Shown here: piece by piece, positions 26,037 to 34,522 of the stretch
How the letters are laid out: each line of letters begins with the position of its first letter
How positions within the stretch are numbered: the first letter of the stretch is position 1
DNA from: UBA2040 sp041674745
GTDB lineage: Bacteria; Bacteroidota; Bacteroidia; Flavobacteriales_D; Crocinitomicaceae
Length of the DNA: 64,000 bases
Assembly: GCA_041674745.1 (NCBI GenBank)
Contig: JBAYVD010000017.1
Span: 1-64,000, forward strand
Direction of reading: 5' to 3'
Made by a program: the position numbers and the translations under genes
Notes under the pieces: model-generated
What the model saw: the letters and a program-made list of their open reading frames with translations, nothing else
What the model was told of the DNA's origin: nothing
Databases searched by the model: none

Positions 26037-27011
26037 TTAGAAGTCTTCATCAATGGAGAAGGTTTGAGAAGAATCTCCCATCACACCTGCTTTTTGATAT
26101 TCGGCTACTCGTTTTTCAAAGAAATTCGTCTTTCCTTGAATAGAAATCATGTCCATGAAATCAAAAGGGTTGGTTGTATTGAATACTTTCTCACAACCCA
26201 ACTCATTCAACAATCGATCGGCAACAAACTCGATGTACTGCCCCATCGCTTCGCTGTTCATTCCAATCAAACGCACGGGCAATGCGTCAATGATGAATTC
26301 TTTTTCTATTTCTACGGCGTCTAAGATGATTTCTTTGACTTTGTCTTTCGACAATTTATTGTTCACGTGGTTGTTGTACAACAAACAAGCGAAATCGCAA
26401 TGCAAACCTTCATCACGCGAAATCAACTCATTTGAGAAGGCCAAACCAGGCATCAAACCTCGTTTTTTCAACCAGAAAATAGCACAGAAAGACCCTGAGA
26501 AGAAAATTCCTTCTACTGCAGCAAATGCCACCAATCTTTCAGCAAAATTTCCTTGATCGATCCAACGCAAAGCCCAATCTGCTTTTTTCTTCACGCAATC
26601 CACAGTTTCCAATGCATTGAACAAGTGGTTTTTATCAGCCGTATCACGAATGTAGGTGTCAATCAACAAAGAGTAGGTTTCTGAATGCACGTTTTCCATC
26701 GCCACTTGGAATCCGTAGAAAAACTTCGCTTCTGTATATTGCACTTCACTCAAGAAATTTTCTGCCAAATTTTCGTTCACAATACCATCCGATGCCGCAA
26801 AAAATGCCAACACGTGTTTGATAAAGTGTTTTTCGTCGTCGTTCAATTTGCTTTCCCAATCCACAAGATCGGCTGCTAAATCAATTTCTTCCGCTGTCCA
26901 AAAACTCGCTTCCGCTCTCTTGTAAAATGACCAAATATCATCATGTTGAATTGGAAAAAGAACAAATCTGTTTTTGTTTTCTTCTAAAATTGGTTCGTGT
27001 AATTCTGCCAT
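26037..27011 (-). CDS. nrdB: Ribonucleoside-diphosphate reductase, small subunit
   Basis: A 324-residue radical-generating subunit (class Ia-type, eukaryotic-like R2). All expected diiron ligands are present, judged by alignment with mouse R2: Asp44, Glu106, His109, Glu167, Glu201 and His204. The radical Tyr113 lies in HSETYSLLIDTYI. It oxidises Tyr to a stable radical passed to NrdA. It is the first gene of the nrdB-nrdA unit and has a long leader facing comF; no TAnnTTTG box was found there. The C-terminal tail (SIDEDF) resembles the NrdA-binding tail. Confidence 0.97.
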   Translation of the reverse strand: MAELHEPILEENKNRFVLFPIQHDDIWSFYKRAEASFWTAEEIDLAADLVDWESKLNDDEKHFIKHVLAFFAASDGIVNENLAENFLSEVQYTEAKFFYGFQVAMENVHSETYSLLIDTYIRDTADKNHLFNALETVDCVKKKADWALRWIDQGNFAERLVAFAAVEGIFFSGSFCAIFWLKKRGLMPGLAFSNELISRDEGLHCDFACLLYNNHVNNKLSKDKVKEIILDAVEIEKEFIIDALPVRLIGMNSEAMGQYIEFVADRLLNELGCEKVFNTTNPFDFMDMISIQGKTNFFEKRVAEYQKAGVMGDSSQTFSIDEDF

Positions 27012-27455
27012 TTTACTTCAATTTATTTAGAGCCGTCAAGAGGACGGATTTTTGTTCGTTCGTTACGATTGTTTTGTTCAATTTTTGGTGTCCCGCCGAC
27101 ACTTTTCGCGTCAGATTTTTTTTCTTTCCCATAACCGAAGCGGGCTTACAAAAATTGTCATTTTATTCCCTTTTAACAAGTCAAAGAAATCCACAACTCC
27201 TTATCTTTATTAACATTCACACCTCAATCCCTTTGTTATCCATTCCTTAACGGAATATGAACAGAGTCGCGAAATTTATCCACATACAATCGTTTTTGTA
27301 TGTCGATAAATATTTATATTCTTTCGAACGCTTTAAACCACTAGGGAATTTGACTAGCCATAAAATTAATTTGTTTTTACCCCCTTGTCAAGTTGATTTT
27401 TTTCATATTTTAAACAACGAAAAGTGAATAGATTTTTTGATCGACCTACAACCCA
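27012..27455. other. 444-bp gap with hairpins and DnaA-like boxes
   Basis: No gene is supported here. Visible elements are: a hairpin in the nrdB leader (CCGTC/GACGG at 27033-27047), a second hairpin (GTGTC/GACAC at 27088-27102), TTATCCATT (27236-27244), an exact DnaA box TTATCCACA (27276-27284), an 8-bp inverted repeat ACATACAA/TTGTATGT (27282-27303), and TGTCGATAA (27301-27309), an inverted near-match to the same box. Divergent regulation of nrdB and comF could sit here. Confidence 0.45.
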
Positions 27456-28184
27456 ATGCGTGAAACGTTTTATAAAAAATTGACCCATAAAATTGTCGAG
27501 GCGAAAGAAAGTTTGGTGCATTTATTGTTCCCTGATTTGTGTTTGGTCTGTGAAAGAGAAATTCCGCAAAACCAACAAAAGATTTGTTCGTTTTGTGAAA
27601 CGGAATTGCCCTTCACCCATTTTACGCAATCCAATGATAAAAGTCCGCTCGAGCAACTTTTCTGGGGACGCGTAAGAATCGAACACGTTTATTCTTGGTT
27701 AACCTACCAGCGTGAAACCAGCACTCAAACCTTGTTGCACCAAATAAAATACAAGGACAAACCCCAACTTGCCCAGACCATGGGAGAAAAACTCGGCAGA
27801 CAATTGGAGCATTTTGATTGGATCAAAGAAGTAGAAGCCTTCATCCCCGTTCCCATTCACCCCAAAAAACGATTCATCCGCGGCTATAACCAAAGTGAAG
27901 AATTGGTAAAAGGATTAACGTCTGTTTTAAACATTCCAATGGACACAGATTTTATTCAACGGAGTCTGCATACCGAAAGTCAAACTAAAAAAGGTCGATT
28001 TGGCCGTTGGGACAACATCGATGGTGCTTTTCGACGAACGAATGCCAACAAAACCTATCAACACATTGCAATCGTAGACGACGTAATTACCACGGGAGCC
28101 ACTTTGGAACGAATAGTTCAGCAAATCCACGAAAAAAATCCCGACCTTCGCGTCAGTCTTATTTCACTCGCATTTGCTCAATAA
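27456..28184 (+). CDS. ComF-family phosphoribosyltransferase-like protein
   Basis: A 242-residue protein of the ComF/GntX type. The N-terminal zinc ribbon is CLVCEREIPQ...CSFCE (about 32-53). The C-terminal half is a type I phosphoribosyltransferase fold with the PRPP loop IVDDVITTGATL. A coupled FAD oxidoreductase starts right after its stop. ComF is required for DNA uptake or early processing in transformation in several bacteria; that role here is inference, supported only by the presence of dprA in the window. Confidence 0.85.
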   Translation: MRETFYKKLTHKIVEAKESLVHLLFPDLCLVCEREIPQNQQKICSFCETELPFTHFTQSNDKSPLEQLFWGRVRIEHVYSWLTYQRETSTQTLLHQIKYKDKPQLAQTMGEKLGRQLEHFDWIKEVEAFIPVPIHPKKRFIRGYNQSEELVKGLTSVLNIPMDTDFIQRSLHTESQTKKGRFGRWDNIDGAFRRTNANKTYQHIAIVDDVITTGATLERIVQQIHEKNPDLRVSLISLAFAQ

Positions 28185-29222
28185 ATGAAACATTTTTTAA
28201 TTATCGGAGGCGGTATTGCCGGAACCTGTGCTGCGTTTCAATTTTTGGAACGTAATTGTAAAGTTACATTGGTCGATTCAGGTGAAAACCACAGTTCGTT
28301 GGTCGCGGCGGGTCAGATTAATCCCATTGTTTTTCGTCGTATGACCAAAAGTTGGCGGGTGGATGATTTTTTGCCTTTTGCCCGAAATTTTTACGAGCAG
28401 TTGGAAAAATCAACTGGTCTTTCGATCATTGCAGACAAACCGATCCGACGTCTTTTCGCCCACGAGCAAGAACGAGATGAATGGCTGAAGCGACAAGAAA
28501 AACCCGAATTTGCCCCTTATTTGAAAACCCTGACAGCCGAAGACATGAATTTCTCCAAAGCAAAAAATAGCTGCGGTTCGGGCTTGGTCAAGCAAAGTTT
28601 TTACGTTCAATCCGACCATTTCCTCTCTGGCATGCGCGACACGATATCAACGCATGAAAACGGAACTTGGCTGCAAGAAAAAATGGAGTATGCCGCAATC
28701 GACCCAACGAATTCAACTTGGAAAGGCGTTTCATACGACGGTGTTTTATTTTGCGATGGCTATTTGAATTGTAACAACCCGTATTTCAACTTTTTGGATG
28801 TCGACCAAACGAAAGGCGAAGTGTTGACAATAGAATCGGATATTTATGCTGCTGAATCCTTGAATCGAAAATGTTTTGTTTTACCACAAGAAAACGGACA
28901 ATACCGAGTTGGATCGACATATGAATGGGACTGTGCTGATTTGCAACCGACCGAAAAAGCGCGCTTAGAAATTGAAGAAAATCTTCGTTCTTTGGTCGAT
29001 AACGACTTCACGGTTGTCAAGCATTTGGCTGGCATTCGTCCCACCACAAAAGACCGACGACCGATCATGGGTGAACACCCTGAAATACAAGATTTCTATA
29101 TTTTCAACGGTTTAGGCGCCAAAGGCTATTTGCTGGCGCCCTTGTTGGGAAAAGAAATGATCGAATTTATTTTAGATAAAAAACCCTTGCACGAAGAACA
29201 AGATTTAAGGAGGTATTGTTAA
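28185..29222 (+). CDS. FAD-dependent oxidoreductase (DAO family)
   Basis: A 345-residue flavoprotein. The N-terminus is an FAD Rossmann motif (HFLIIGGGIAGTCAAFQF). The C-terminal part has GIRPTTKDRRPIMGEHP and GAKGYLLAPLLG, typical of DadA/ThiO-like glycine or D-amino-acid oxidases. The substrate cannot be read from sequence. It starts at the base after the comF stop, so co-transcription is likely. No signal peptide is visible, so it is cytoplasmic. Confidence 0.82.
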   Translation: MKHFLIIGGGIAGTCAAFQFLERNCKVTLVDSGENHSSLVAAGQINPIVFRRMTKSWRVDDFLPFARNFYEQLEKSTGLSIIADKPIRRLFAHEQERDEWLKRQEKPEFAPYLKTLTAEDMNFSKAKNSCGSGLVKQSFYVQSDHFLSGMRDTISTHENGTWLQEKMEYAAIDPTNSTWKGVSYDGVLFCDGYLNCNNPYFNFLDVDQTKGEVLTIESDIYAAESLNRKCFVLPQENGQYRVGSTYEWDCADLQPTEKARLEIEENLRSLVDNDFTVVKHLAGIRPTTKDRRPIMGEHPEIQDFYIFNGLGAKGYLLAPLLGKEMIEFILDKKPLHEEQDLRRYC

Positions 29223-29250
29223 TCTTTCCAAATAGAGGGTTTCGATTTCG

Positions 29251-29278
29251 TTGAAAGACAATCTTATCCGTAAATTTG
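29251..29278 (+). promoter_or_regulatory. bacilliredoxin gene promoter
   Basis: TTG (29251-29253) is followed after 17 bp by TAAATTTG (29271-29278), an exact TAnnTTTG. The gene starts 36 nt later. Confidence 0.55.
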
Positions 29279-29314
29279 CAACATCAATTCATACAATCAC
29301 ATAAAACTTAAAAT

Positions 29315-29728
29315 ATGTACCCACCAGAATTAGTAGCGCCCATGAAGGCAGATCTTACCTCCGTAGGATTTGAATCATTGATCAGTGCTGAAGAGGTAGA
29401 TAATACCATTAAAAATACAGACGGCACCTTGTTGGTTGTTGTCAATTCCGTATGCGGTTGCGCAGCAGGAAATATGCGTCCAGGTGTGAAGTTGTCTGTT
29501 TCAGGCGATAAAAAACCATCGAAATTAACGACCGTTTTTGCGGGCGTTGACTCCGAAGCGGTAGCACAAGCGCGTAAATATTTCTTGCCGTACCCTCCAA
29601 GTTCTCCTTCGATTGCTTTGTTCAAAGACGGACAATTGGTTCATTTCTTGGAAAGACACCACATTGAAGGTGGAACCGCTGCGATGATTGCTGAGAACTT
29701 GCAAGAAGCGTACAAACAGTACTGTTAA
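29315..29728 (+). CDS. BrxA/BrxB-family bacilliredoxin
   Basis: A 137-residue thioredoxin-fold protein of the bacilliredoxin family (YphP/BrxA/B), which strips bacillithiol-type mixed disulfides. The CGC active motif is Cys47-Gly-Cys49 in NSVCGCAAG; the C-terminus adds another Cys at residue 137. The start is MYPPELVAPMKADLT. Bacillithiol itself is known in some Bacteroidota, so the partner thiol is plausible but unproven here. It has its own promoter and terminator. Confidence 0.9.
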   Translation: MYPPELVAPMKADLTSVGFESLISAEEVDNTIKNTDGTLLVVVNSVCGCAAGNMRPGVKLSVSGDKKPSKLTTVFAGVDSEAVAQARKYFLPYPPSSPSIALFKDGQLVHFLERHHIEGGTAAMIAENLQEAYKQYC

Positions 29729-29746
29729 GTAGAAACGAATTTTTCT

Positions 29747-29784
29747 AAAAAAGCCCGATCAATTTCTTGACCGGGCTTTTTTTT
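29747..29784 (+). terminator. Terminator after bacilliredoxin gene
   Basis: AAGCCCGATCAA/TTGACCGGGCTT (one A-C mismatch) with loop TTTC, followed by eight T residues. Confidence 0.8.
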
Positions 29785-29873
29785 AACCATTCAACTAAAC
29801 CACTCCTATTCATTTGTGCTTTTCTAGGCAATTGGAAAGCCCATTTTGAAAATCAACAAACAAACTTCTTTCT

Positions 29874-30434
29874 TTACATTTTTGGCAAAACAACTTTGTC
29901 AATGACATGGATCACTCCGTTTGACTGATATACATCGTAGGTGGTAATATTCGCAACGCCACCATTTTCATCTGTCAAGGTAATGTTGTGTTTTCCGTTC
30001 ATCATGGCGATCAATGTTCCACCAGAAACCGTCGTCAATTTGGCAGAACCTTTTCCTGCTTTGATCAACGCAGCGATTGCATCAAAATCCAACTTTCCGG
30101 CCACCACGTGGTAGGTCAAAACCGTTTGAAGGGTTTTTTTATTCTCTGGTTTCAACAAGGTTTCTACCGTTCCATCTGGCAAGTTTTCAAAAGAATCGTT
30201 TACAGGAGCAAATACCGTAAAAGGTCCTTCCGTTTGCAAAGTAGCAACCAGATCTGCCGCTTTCACTGCCGCCACCAAGGTTGTGTGGTCATTTGAATTG
30301 ACTGCATTTTCCACAATGTTCTTTTTTGGAAACATGGCTTCACCGCCTACGTTTACCGTTTGTCCAAATGTTACAGTGTTAAATAGGAATATTGACGCTG
30401 CCATTACTCCAAGGGTTTTACTTACTTTTTTCAT
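29874..30434 (-). CDS. Exported fasciclin-domain protein
   Basis: A 186-residue secreted protein. The signal peptide is MKKVSKTLGVMAASIFLFNTV, and a single FAS1 domain follows (FTVFAPVNDSFENLP, LTYHVVAGKLD, VIHVIDKVVLP). FAS1 domains mediate adhesion. It is monocistronic; no TAnnTTTG box was found in its 192-bp upstream region. Confidence 0.85.
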   Translation of the reverse strand: MKKVSKTLGVMAASIFLFNTVTFGQTVNVGGEAMFPKKNIVENAVNSNDHTTLVAAVKAADLVATLQTEGPFTVFAPVNDSFENLPDGTVETLLKPENKKTLQTVLTYHVVAGKLDFDAIAALIKAGKGSAKLTTVSGGTLIAMMNGKHNITLTDENGGVANITTYDVYQSNGVIHVIDKVVLPKM

Positions 30435-30578
30435 CTTCTTTGTTTTTTAGTTTGTTTGGAATAGTTACGCAGGGGTTTGCGACTTGGATTTGTAAAACAA
30501 AAAATTAATTTTAAATAGCTAATTATCAGGTTTTAAAATCAAAATTAATTTGCAATGCAAATTGTTAAAACAGCAAAA

Positions 30579-30604
30579 AAGCGCAATCCATTTGAATTGC
30601 GCTT
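30579..30604 (-). terminator. Terminator after small PorP/SprF gene
   Basis: AAGCGCAAT/ATTGCGCTT with an 8-nt loop; the minus strand continues TTTTTTGCTG. Confidence 0.75.
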
Positions 30605-30626
30605 TTCTCTTTTTCAATTAGCTAGT

Positions 30627-31481
30627 TTATTTTTTTCCAATGTTCAAACTCAAGGTTAGTCCGTGATGCGGCGCAGAAAAAACATCATTTCTTTGAAAAT
30701 TATAGGTGTAATTGATTGAAAATTTATCTCGAATGGTATAGCCAGCTGTCAGGTATGGACTGAAGGCATTGTATCCGTAATAACTTTTTGCCAATCCTCC
30801 GCCTAAGGCGTATTTCGATTTGTACTTGACTGTTCCACCTATATTTGTTCCGATGTGACTAATCAGCACTTGAGGGGTAAATTGCAAACCAACCGCTTTT
30901 CCAAAAGTATAGGCAGCCGAAATATTCAGTAAAATTTGATTCATATAGGATTCTTTTTTGTCAATTGACAACTGATAACCCCCGCTCAATCCAACCACCC
31001 ATCTGTCTCCTTTCAGCGCAACGCCAGTTTCTAGTTGTAGTCCTCTGCCATAACTAACAAAACCATTGTTTCCAAAATGAGCGCCATTCAAAACAATTTG
31101 ATGAGACGCTAAACCTGCGCCAAAACCTACGGACAACTGCAGTTGCTCACTAATCGAAAACTGTTTGTTCAAACTTAGTTTCGTTAAGTTCCGATTGCTG
31201 TAATAGTAATTCTCGAATGAAAAATTGTTGCTGGTAGAAACGATACCAAAACCAATTTTATGTTTTGCATTATAAGCGGAATAATTGCCCATGACATGCG
31301 TCGATCTCGAATTGAACATAAAAGCTCCTGTCGCGAATAAATTTGCATTTACTTTATACTCCAAACCAGCCATCGCGGGGTTCAGTTGTTTGGCCACATC
31401 AAATGCTTGAGCAATTTGACTGAACGACGAAAAAGAGACAAAAAATGTACTCACTAAAATGGAGGTTGGTTTTAAAATCAT
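30627..31481 (-). CDS. PorP/SprF-family outer-membrane protein
   Basis: A 284-residue beta-barrel protein of the T9SS-associated PorP/SprF family. The signal peptide (MILKPTSILVSTFFVSFSSFSQ) precedes a conserved LNPAMAGLEYKVNANLFATG motif near the start, then repeated amphipathic strands with many aromatic turns (GNYSAYNAKHKIGFG, NYTYNF). PorP/SprF proteins anchor or help export type B T9SS cargo. This one is shorter than the barrel at 33061 and has no adhesin gene beside it. An upstream start at 31517 is less likely. Confidence 0.72.
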   Translation of the reverse strand: MILKPTSILVSTFFVSFSSFSQIAQAFDVAKQLNPAMAGLEYKVNANLFATGAFMFNSRSTHVMGNYSAYNAKHKIGFGIVSTSNNFSFENYYYSNRNLTKLSLNKQFSISEQLQLSVGFGAGLASHQIVLNGAHFGNNGFVSYGRGLQLETGVALKGDRWVVGLSGGYQLSIDKKESYMNQILLNISAAYTFGKAVGLQFTPQVLISHIGTNIGGTVKYKSKYALGGGLAKSYYGYNAFSPYLTAGYTIRDKFSINYTYNFQRNDVFSAPHHGLTLSLNIGKK

Positions 31482-31531
31482 ATCACATATTTCGCATAAG
31501 ACTTCGGAACGAGACAATTGTTACAACAAAA

Positions 31532-31559
31532 AAAGTGCAACCCTTTCGAATTACACTTT
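31532..31559 (-). terminator. Weak terminator after anti-sigma gene
   Basis: AAAGTG(C)AA pairs with TT(A)CACTTT around one mismatch, and the T tract is short. A weak candidate. Confidence 0.35.
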
Positions 31560-31580
31560 CTTAACAAATTTCATTTCTAA

Positions 31581-32447
31581 TTATGCACCCACATTGCCAA
31601 TCACATACAATTGTTCTAAATCGGGTGTCGGACTTCCGCCTTTTTTCTCTAAAGTTATAGCGAAGGCTTGGACATCTTTCACGTTGGTTTGTCTTGAAAT
31701 TGCTTTCGTATTTTCATCCATCTCCAAAACACCCAAATCAACAGGTTTTCCATCTACAATGGCCCACAACTGGTATTGTTTTTCCGTTGGCGTTTTGGGA
31801 AGATTCATTCCGGCCAACATCATTTTATTTTCGCTTGGATTCCAATACACTTTCACTTTCGCATCAGGGCTAACCGGCGTTCCTGCTAACGCAATCGCAA
31901 TTGTATTGTCATTGGTTAAAAATTCTCTTTCTTCGCTATAAACTCCTAATTCAGATTGAAGATCGGCAAGTAATGTTTCTTTTTCATTCAATGCTTTTTC
32001 TTTCGCACTCAATGTCTGCTGAACCTTATTAAATTGATTCGTTCGCGTAAGAAACAAACCCGTTACCCCAACAAATAATATAACTGAAGCGGCAGCCAAC
32101 CATTTCAAACCGTTCGATTTAGTAGGTATTTCTGCCCTTGGCAATGAAATTACTTTCGCCGTTTCTTGTGCTGATTCGCCCATTTTTTCAGATAGAGCTT
32201 CTGTATGAATGGCTGCCAAGACTCGATTCTTCAATTCTGCTGGCGGTTCTTTTTCCCATCCTTCGCTTAATTGCTCTAGACTTTGTTGCACCTGAAAAAG
32301 GTGTTCTTGCAACTCAGGATAAATATGGGACATGCATTCCACCTCCCGACGCTCCTGGTCGCTGACAACACCGAGCACATAGCTCTCGATTATTCCTGAC
32401 GATATGTATTCCTTTATATCCAAATCAATAAAAATAAAATGAACCAC
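31581..32447 (-). CDS. RskA-type anti-sigma factor
   Basis: A 288-residue single-pass membrane protein. The N-terminus (DIKEYISSGIIESYVLGVVS) is the anti-sigma domain seen in Bacteroidota RskA relatives. The membrane segment is WLAAASVILFVGVTGLFL (about 114-131), a coiled coil follows, and the C-terminal RskA domain (MMLAGMNLPKTPTEKQYQLW) is periplasmic. It should bind the adjacent sigma factor. ATG 32447 overlaps the sigma gene by 34 nt; an in-frame TTG at 32423 would begin nearer the family's usual N-terminus. Overlap implies translational coupling. Confidence 0.82.
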   Translation of the reverse strand: MVHFIFIDLDIKEYISSGIIESYVLGVVSDQERREVECMSHIYPELQEHLFQVQQSLEQLSEGWEKEPPAELKNRVLAAIHTEALSEKMGESAQETAKVISLPRAEIPTKSNGLKWLAAASVILFVGVTGLFLTRTNQFNKVQQTLSAKEKALNEKETLLADLQSELGVYSEEREFLTNDNTIAIALAGTPVSPDAKVKVYWNPSENKMMLAGMNLPKTPTEKQYQLWAIVDGKPVDLGVLEMDENTKAISRQTNVKDVQAFAITLEKKGGSPTPDLEQLYVIGNVGA

Positions 32448-32971
32448 TTTTTCAACTCTTGCACAGCCGCACGAATTCTCGTTTTTACTGTTCCAAGCGG
32501 AATTCCCAGCTCATCTGAAACTTCTTGTTGGGTGAATCCTTTGAAATATATATACTCGATTAGTATTCGCTGATCCTCGTTTAAATTGTCAACCAAGGCC
32601 GCAATGCCAATCGTATCTATATTTTGGGCTGCAACATCTGACACATGTACGCTATTTTCCAGGTCTTGGATTGATGCGGGATTTTCCTTTTTGGTTTTGC
32701 GCAAAAAATCAATGGCTGTATTTCGGGTTATGTTCAGCATCCAAGTGAAAAATGTTCCTTTTGTCGAATCATAGGATTCTACTTTTTTCCAGATTTTCAC
32801 AAAACTATCCTGCACAACATCTTGCGCTACCTCATCTGAACGAACGATTTTTGACGCCACACCATACATGGCAGAAGCAAAACGGTCATACACTTCACCC
32901 ATGGCGGCTTCCTCTCTTTTCTTGAGACGATCAACCAAAGCAAGTATTTCTATTTGACTATTTTCTTTCAA
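32414..32971 (-). CDS. ECF-type RNA polymerase sigma factor
   Basis: A 185-residue sigma factor of the SigK-like ECF group that would direct RNA polymerase to a regulon controlled by the adjoining RskA protein. Region 2 is present (MGEVYDRFASAMYGVASKI, AQDVVQDSFVKIWKK). Region 4 has a clear helix-turn-helix (FKGFTQQEVSDELGIPLGTVKTR). The start is uncertain: the ATG at 33082 lies upstream of a terminator and inside the previous gene, so TTG 32971 (then KENSQIEIL) is preferred. The last 10 codons are hydrophobic (FILFLLIWI), unusual for a sigma factor and the result of overlapping the anti-sigma start. Confidence 0.8.
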   Translation of the reverse strand: MKENSQIEILALVDRLKKREEAAMGEVYDRFASAMYGVASKIVRSDEVAQDVVQDSFVKIWKKVESYDSTKGTFFTWMLNITRNTAIDFLRKTKKENPASIQDLENSVHVSDVAAQNIDTIGIAALVDNLNEDQRILIEYIYFKGFTQQEVSDELGIPLGTVKTRIRAAVQELKKWFILFLLIWI

Positions 32972-33033
32972 CAATACGAAAATACGAATTAGAAATTTTA
33001 AAACACACTTTATTACCTCTTGTGACCAACAAA

Positions 33034-33057
33034 AAAGGAGGTCCAATGACCTCCTTT
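33034..33057 (-). terminator. Terminator between PorP/SprF-SPOR and sigma gene
   Basis: A perfect 10-bp stem, AAAGGAGGTC/GACCTCCTTT, with loop CAAT; the minus strand continues TTTTTGTTGG. It lies 3 bp after the stop of the PorP/SprF-SPOR gene. Confidence 0.8.
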
Positions 33058-33060
33058 CAA

Positions 33061-34512
33061 TTATTCCAGTTTCTGCACCCAAACGGTTGGGTATTTACCG
33101 GCTAGTTTCATTCGCTCTGCCATAGCCGCATCATGACTGAGGTCGTAGTAAACAAATACTTCTCGAACCTGAAGACTTGAGTTGTAAAGAATGGCTGTTT
33201 TGCCATCGCCTTCTGCTAAGCTTTTCTCTTTCCATTTGATGGCATTGTCTTTCACACCAAACGCGCCGATCACGACGTAGAAGCCTTTTGGTGGCACATT
33301 GCCATCTTCGTCTACGAAATCTTCCGCTCTGCCTTTTCTGTACGTTTGCCGAACGGATTCTGCCGTTGGTTCAGTACCATCGTACGTGCCTCCATTTGGA
33401 TTCATCCCTTTCAAGCGAACCAATTCTTCTTTGTTCTTTTCTAATTCTTGTTTATTTTTCTCCAGATCGGCTTTTGCTTTTTTCAAATCGGCGCTCACTT
33501 TCTCTTGTTGCAATTTCAAACTATCTATTTCTTCTTGTTGTTGTTGAGACTCATCTTTCAATTCTTGATCTGCCAACTCCATTTTTTGGTTCCATTCTTT
33601 TTGCTCTCTCCATTTGTCACCAAAATTGTAGGTAAGCAAAAACTCTGAAGTACGTTTTGAATAACTATTCACGATTCCAGTTGTAAAGTCATGCGCATAA
33701 CCGGCTGTCATACTTTTGTATCGAACACCGGCACTAAAAGCCACGGCATAAGTACTGTGGTAGGTCACGCCAACCCATCCAATTTTACCAATGTCTAAAA
33801 CTAAGTTGGCATCCCATTGAATCGGCGCTCCTTTCACACTTCTTACCACCACCATTGGATACACTTTCATGTCCTTTGATTCGTTGATCATGAAATCATA
33901 TTTAACGGAACCTCTGAAATGTTGAACGTTGTTGATATTTAAAGTTTGTCCTGAATTCGTTGTTACCGTTGGGTTGTTACCGATCATTTGAGGCACGGCA
34001 AAACCAGCCTGCAAACCTTTCCAGAAAAACGCTACCCCAAAGTCAGCGTTGAAAGCTGTACGATTCGCTCTTGGCCCGAAAAGAATCGGATCCATCTCGT
34101 TGACTACTTTCGCTTTGTCAAAATCGATTGTTTGGTTTTGAACCCCAACAGCCACCCCAAAATTCAACATAGAATTGCTTCCCGTTTTCATTTTGTACGC
34201 GTAGTTCACCATCGCACTTGTGTTAGACAATATATCCGTTTGGTCTTTAAAGGCAATGATTCCTAAGCCCATTTTTCCTTGCGCCGTTTGTCCATCAACT
34301 GACAAATAACTTGTTTGAGGACCTCCTTGCACACCTGTCAACATACTTCTATGTGAAACGGCCGCTTTAGCAAATTCTGACTCACCGGTGAATGCTGGAT
34401 TCAGGGTAATCATATTTTGATAATATTGTGTGCTCAAATACAATTGTTGCCCAAATGCATTTTGCACAAAACCAATGATACCAAGAACTGAAATGATATA
34501 GATTGCTTTCAT
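33061..34512 (-). CDS. PorP/SprF barrel fused to coiled coil and SPOR domain
   Basis: A 483-residue outer-membrane protein. The signal peptide is MKAIYIISVLGIIGFVQNAFGQ. Residues about 22-305 form the PorP/SprF barrel (STQYYQNMITLNPAFTGES, FGVAVGVQN, FSAGVRYKSMTAGYAHDF). A charged coiled coil follows (about 310-375, rich in Glu/Lys/Gln), then an acidic linker, and a SPOR-like C-terminus (about 410-483, GFYVVIGAFGVKDNAIKW, KYPTVWVQKL). A SPOR domain here would let the barrel grip peptidoglycan. It directly follows the type B cargo gene on the same strand, so it is its likely partner. ATG 34512 is used; an ATG at 34533 overlaps the upstream stop. Confidence 0.82.
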   Translation of the reverse strand: MKAIYIISVLGIIGFVQNAFGQQLYLSTQYYQNMITLNPAFTGESEFAKAAVSHRSMLTGVQGGPQTSYLSVDGQTAQGKMGLGIIAFKDQTDILSNTSAMVNYAYKMKTGSNSMLNFGVAVGVQNQTIDFDKAKVVNEMDPILFGPRANRTAFNADFGVAFFWKGLQAGFAVPQMIGNNPTVTTNSGQTLNINNVQHFRGSVKYDFMINESKDMKVYPMVVVRSVKGAPIQWDANLVLDIGKIGWVGVTYHSTYAVAFSAGVRYKSMTAGYAHDFTTGIVNSYSKRTSEFLLTYNFGDKWREQKEWNQKMELADQELKDESQQQQEEIDSLKLQQEKVSADLKKAKADLEKNKQELEKNKEELVRLKGMNPNGGTYDGTEPTAESVRQTYRKGRAEDFVDEDGNVPPKGFYVVIGAFGVKDNAIKWKEKSLAEGDGKTAILYNSSLQVREVFVYYDLSHDAAMAERMKLAGKYPTVWVQKLE

Positions 34513-34522
34513 ATTTTCTTTC

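Noticed and set aside
26364..26369. CACGTG in nrdB as a fourth parS
   Set aside because: Flanks are TTGTT and GTTGT, not the parS arms; coding sequence.
26927..27250. Possible short protein in the nrdB-comF gap (plus strand)
   Set aside because: Overlaps nrdB antisense and has low-complexity Phe-rich content, with no recognisable domain or promoter.
27236..27309. oriC at the nrdB gap
   Set aside because: Only one exact DnaA box and no AT-rich unwinding region or dnaA/parAB neighbour; parS suggests the origin may be in the wider area but does not place it here.
12842..28184. Complete competence system from dprA and comF
   Set aside because: Both genes are common outside competent species and no comEA/EC or pilus gene is visible.
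32414..33082. Sigma factor starting at ATG 33082
   Set aside because: That start lies inside the upstream PorP/SprF-SPOR gene and ahead of a strong terminator (33034-33057), and adds 37 residues with no sigma homology.
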